NCBI GenBank assembly: GCA_011391285.1
Contig: JAABQU010000002.1
Location: 1 to 8,084 of the forward strand
DNA length: 8,084 nt
Reading direction: 5' to 3'
From: Thiobacillus sp.
GTDB taxonomy: Bacteria; Pseudomonadota; Gammaproteobacteria; Burkholderiales; Thiobacillaceae
The translations under genes and the position numbers were made by a program. Within the stretch, counting starts at the first letter, position 1. Each line of letters begins with the position of its first letter. Positions 5,686 to 8,084 of this stretch are shown piece by piece. The notes beneath the pieces were generated by a model. That model did no database searches, was not told the DNA's origin, and saw only the letters and a program-made list of their open reading frames with translations.

Positions 5686-8084
5686 ATGTTGTTTTCCCCC
5701 ACCGCCCCTTCCGCTGGCAGCCGCCAGTCCGGCCTCGCCGGCGCCGCCGATGCGCTCTATCTGGCCGAGTTGGCGCGCCATGCCGCGCCGCTGGCGGTGG
5801 TGTGCGCGAGCGCGTGGGATGCCAACCGGCTGGCCGAGGAACTGCGCTGGTTCGATCCCGAACTGCGGGTGTGCGCCTTCCCTGACTGGGAAACCCTGCC
5901 CTACGACACCTTCTCGCCCCACCCGGACCTGATTTCCGAGCGGCTGGCGACGCTGCACCAGATTTCGCGCGGCGAATTCGACATCGCCGTGGTGGCGCTC
6001 TCCACCGCGCTGTACCGGCTGGCGCCGCCGGCCTTCCTCGCCGCCCACACCTTCTTCCTCAAGCAGAAGGACACCCTCGACGAAGCGGCCTTTCGCGCGC
6101 AGATGGCGCTGGGCGGCTACACGCACGTGAATCAGGTGTTTGCGCCGGGCGAATTCTCGGTGCGCGGCGGGCTGATCGACCTCTTCCCCATGGGCAGCGC
6201 CCTGCCCTACCGCATCGACCTGTTCGACAACGAGATCGAGACGCTGCGCGCGTTCGATGTCGATACCCAGCGCAGCATCTATCCGGTGAACGAGGTGCGG
6301 ACGCTGCCGGCGCGCGAGTTCCCGCTCGACGAGACCGGCATCACGCGCTTCCGGCAGAATTTCCGCGAGCGTTTCGAGGGCGACCCGTCAAAGTCCAAAC
6401 TGTACAAGGACGTCAGCAACGGTCTCGCGCCCGCCGGCATCGAGTACTACCTGCCGCTGTTTTTCGATGAGACGGCGACGCTGTTCGACTATCTGCCCAA
6501 ACCCACCCGCATCGTCGCCCACGGCGCGCTCGACCTGGCCGGGCAGGCGTTCTGGACCGATGCGCAAGGCCGTTTCCGCCTGATGTCGGGCGACAAGGAC
6601 CGGCCGCTGCTGCCGCCCGCCGAGCTGTTTCTGCCGACCGATGCCTTCTTCAGCCTGGCCAAGGCCTACGAACGGCTCGACGTGGAACAGGCAGGCAATG
6701 GCCTCGCCCAGCACGTTCCGCCGATTTCGGTCGACCGCCGCGAAGCGCACCCGGTCGCCAAGCTGCAGCGATTCATCGACGGCTTCCGGGGAAAAACTCT
6801 GATCGTCGCGCCGTCGGCTGGGCGGCGCGAAACCCTGCACGAATACCTCGCCGAGCATGGCCTCGACGCGATCCTTTGCGACAGCTGGGCCGACAGCCTG
6901 CAGCGCTCCGAGCGCATTCTGCTTACCCACGGCCCGCTGGCCGAAGGCTTCGTCACGGCCGACGGGAAAATCGCCGTCATCACCGAGACCGAGCTTTACG
7001 CGATCCCGCCGAAGACCCGTCGCGCGCGCGAGGCCCGCGCGACGCAGATCGACAACCTGCTGCGCGACCTGTCAGAGCTCAAGCCGGGCGACCCGGTTGT
7101 GCATGCGCAATACGGCGTTGGCCAGTACCTCGGCCTCATCAACATGGACCTCGGCGACGGCGACACCGAGTTCCTGCAACTCGAATACGCCAAGGGCGAC
7201 AAGCTCTACGTGCCGGTCGCCAACCTGCACCTGATCTCGCGCTACAGCGGCGCCGGCGAAGGTGCGGCGCCGTTACATAAATTAGGCACCGACCATTGGG
7301 AAAAGGCGCGCCGGCGCGCCATGCAGGCGGCGCGCGACACCGCCGCCGAACTGCTGAACCTGTACGCGCTGCGAGCCGCGCGCGAGGGCCACGCGTTCAA
7401 GTTTTCGCTGCACGACTATGAAGCCTTCGCCGAAGGTTTCGGCTACGAGGAAACCCCCGACCAGGCGGCCGCGATCGCCGCCGTGATGGGCGACATGCAA
7501 TTGGGCAAGCCGATGGACAGGCTGGTGTGTGGCGACGTCGGCTTCGGCAAGACCGAGGTCGCCCTGCGCGCCGCCTTCATGGCGGTGATGGGCGGCTACC
7601 AGGTGGCGGTGCTGGTGCCGACCACTCTGCTTGCCGAGCAGCATTTCAACAACTTCTCCGACCGCTTCTCGGCCTGGCCGATCAAACTCGCCGAACTGTC
7701 GCGCTTTCGCACCGCCAAGGAGCAGGCCGAGGCGCTGCAGGCGCTCGCGGACGGCAAGCTCGATATCGTCATCGGCACCCACCGGCTGATCCAGAAGGAT
7801 GTGAAATTCGCCCGCCTGGGACTGGCGATCCTCGACGAGGAGCACCGCTTCGGCGTGCGGCAGAAGGAACAGCTGAAGGCGCTGCGCGCCGAGGTCGACG
7901 TGCTGACCCTGACCGCGACGCCGATTCCGCGCACGCTGGCGATGTCGCTCGAGGGCATCCGCGATTTCTCGGTGATTGCGACGGCCCCGCAGAAGCGGCT
8001 GGCGGTGAAGACCTTCGTCCAGTCGTTTTCCACCGGGCTGATCCGCGAGGCGGTGCTGCGCGAACTGAAGCGCGGCGGCCAGGT
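5686..8084 (+). CDS. mfd: Mfd, transcription-repair coupling factor (3' end outside window)
   Basis: Mfd is an ATP-driven DNA translocase that removes RNA polymerase stalled at lesions and recruits UvrA for nucleotide excision repair. The window holds the first 799 codons; family proteins are about 1,150 residues, so roughly 350 are missing, including the rest of the translocase and the C-terminal domain. Visible in order: a UvrB-like N-terminal module (WETLPYD at 68-74; [11 protein letters not shown] at 155-165), the RNA-polymerase-interacting domain starting near LKPGDPVVH (465-473), a Q-motif-like TPDQ at 590-593, Walker A GDVGFGKT at 616-623, DEEH at 717-720, and motif [12 protein letters not shown] at 743-751. 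The ATG at 5686 is the only plausible start; it has no Shine-Dalgarno. mfd is divergent from ppa. No frameshift is seen. Confidence 0.96.
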   Translation, partial: MLFSPTAPSAGSRQSGLAGAADALYLAELARHAAPLAVVCASAWDANRLAEELRWFDPELRVCAFPDWETLPYDTFSPHPDLISERLATLHQISRGEFDIAVVALSTALYRLAPPAFLAAHTFFLKQKDTLDEAAFRAQMALGGYTHVNQVFAPGEFSVRGGLIDLFPMGSALPYRIDLFDNEIETLRAFDVDTQRSIYPVNEVRTLPAREFPLDETGITRFRQNFRERFEGDPSKSKLYKDVSNGLAPAGIEYYLPLFFDETATLFDYLPKPTRIVAHGALDLAGQAFWTDAQGRFRLMSGDKDRPLLPPAELFLPTDAFFSLAKAYERLDVEQAGNGLAQHVPPISVDRREAHPVAKLQRFIDGFRGKTLIVAPSAGRRETLHEYLAEHGLDAILCDSWADSLQRSERILLTHGPLAEGFVTADGKIAVITETELYAIPPKTRRAREARATQIDNLLRDLSELKPGDPVVHAQYGVGQYLGLINMDLGDGDTEFLQLEYAKGDKLYVPVANLHLISRYSGAGEGAAPLHKLGTDHWEKARRRAMQAARDTAAELLNLYALRAAREGHAFKFSLHDYEAFAEGFGYEETPDQAAAIAAVMGDMQLGKPMDRLVCGDVGFGKTEVALRAAFMAVMGGYQVAVLVPTTLLAEQHFNNFSDRFSAWPIKLAELSRFRTAKEQAEALQALADGKLDIVIGTHRLIQKDVKFARLGLAILDEEHRFGVRQKEQLKALRAEVDVLTLTATPIPRTLAMSLEGIRDFSVIATAPQKRLAVKTFVQSFSTGLIREAVLRELKRGGQ

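Noticed and set aside
5602..6126. N-terminal extension of the pyrophosphatase frame into mfd
   Set aside because: The added residues are low-complexity Arg/Gly-rich antisense of mfd, and the enzyme begins normally at 5601 with the family N-terminus.
1..8084. tRNA or rRNA genes, CRISPR arrays and insertion sequences
   Set aside because: I saw no repeat-spacer pattern, no transposase-like protein, no terminal repeats and no cloverleaf-like stretch in the gaps, which are all under 300 bp.

Overview
The window looks like chromosomal DNA from a sulfur-oxidising betaproteobacterium, most like Thiobacillus or a relative. It is GC-rich, the pyrophosphatase and Mfd proteins are of proteobacterial type, and it carries qmoA and qmoB. 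In organisms that oxidise sulfur by the reverse dissimilatory pathway, these genes link APS reductase to the quinone pool. The genus assignment is inference; the gene content is read directly from the sequence.

Layout: positions 1-5601 are all minus strand, and 5686-8084 is plus strand. In the direction of transcription, the minus-strand series runs ppa (inorganic pyrophosphatase, 5601-5053), a YfcE-type metallophosphoesterase (5053-4502, stop/start overlap with ppa), a type II toxin-antitoxin pair (antitoxin 4332-4141, RelE/ParE-like toxin 4159-3842, overlapping by 19 bp), a 265 bp leader, qmoA (3576-2293), qmoB (2289-28), and the first codons of a third gene (14-1, probably qmoC). mfd, the transcription-repair coupling factor, runs divergently from ppa and is cut by the right window edge after 799 codons.

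How the genes fit together: QmoA and QmoB are HdrA-like FAD/iron-sulfur proteins expected to form the cytoplasmic part of a membrane complex whose QmoC subunit would follow at the left edge. PPi hydrolysis by Ppa relates to AMP/APS/sulfate chemistry only in a general way, and no direct link to qmo is visible. The toxin-antitoxin pair sits between the housekeeping block and qmo. The aprBA genes that often accompany qmo are not in this window.

Most of the window is well-known biology. The points most worth a second look are the ppa/mfd divergent promoter, where two TATAAT boxes lie in a perfect 7-bp inverted repeat and both genes lack a clear Shine-Dalgarno; the toxin-antitoxin pair directly upstream of qmoA; and the qmoA start. 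I found no convincing undescribed system.
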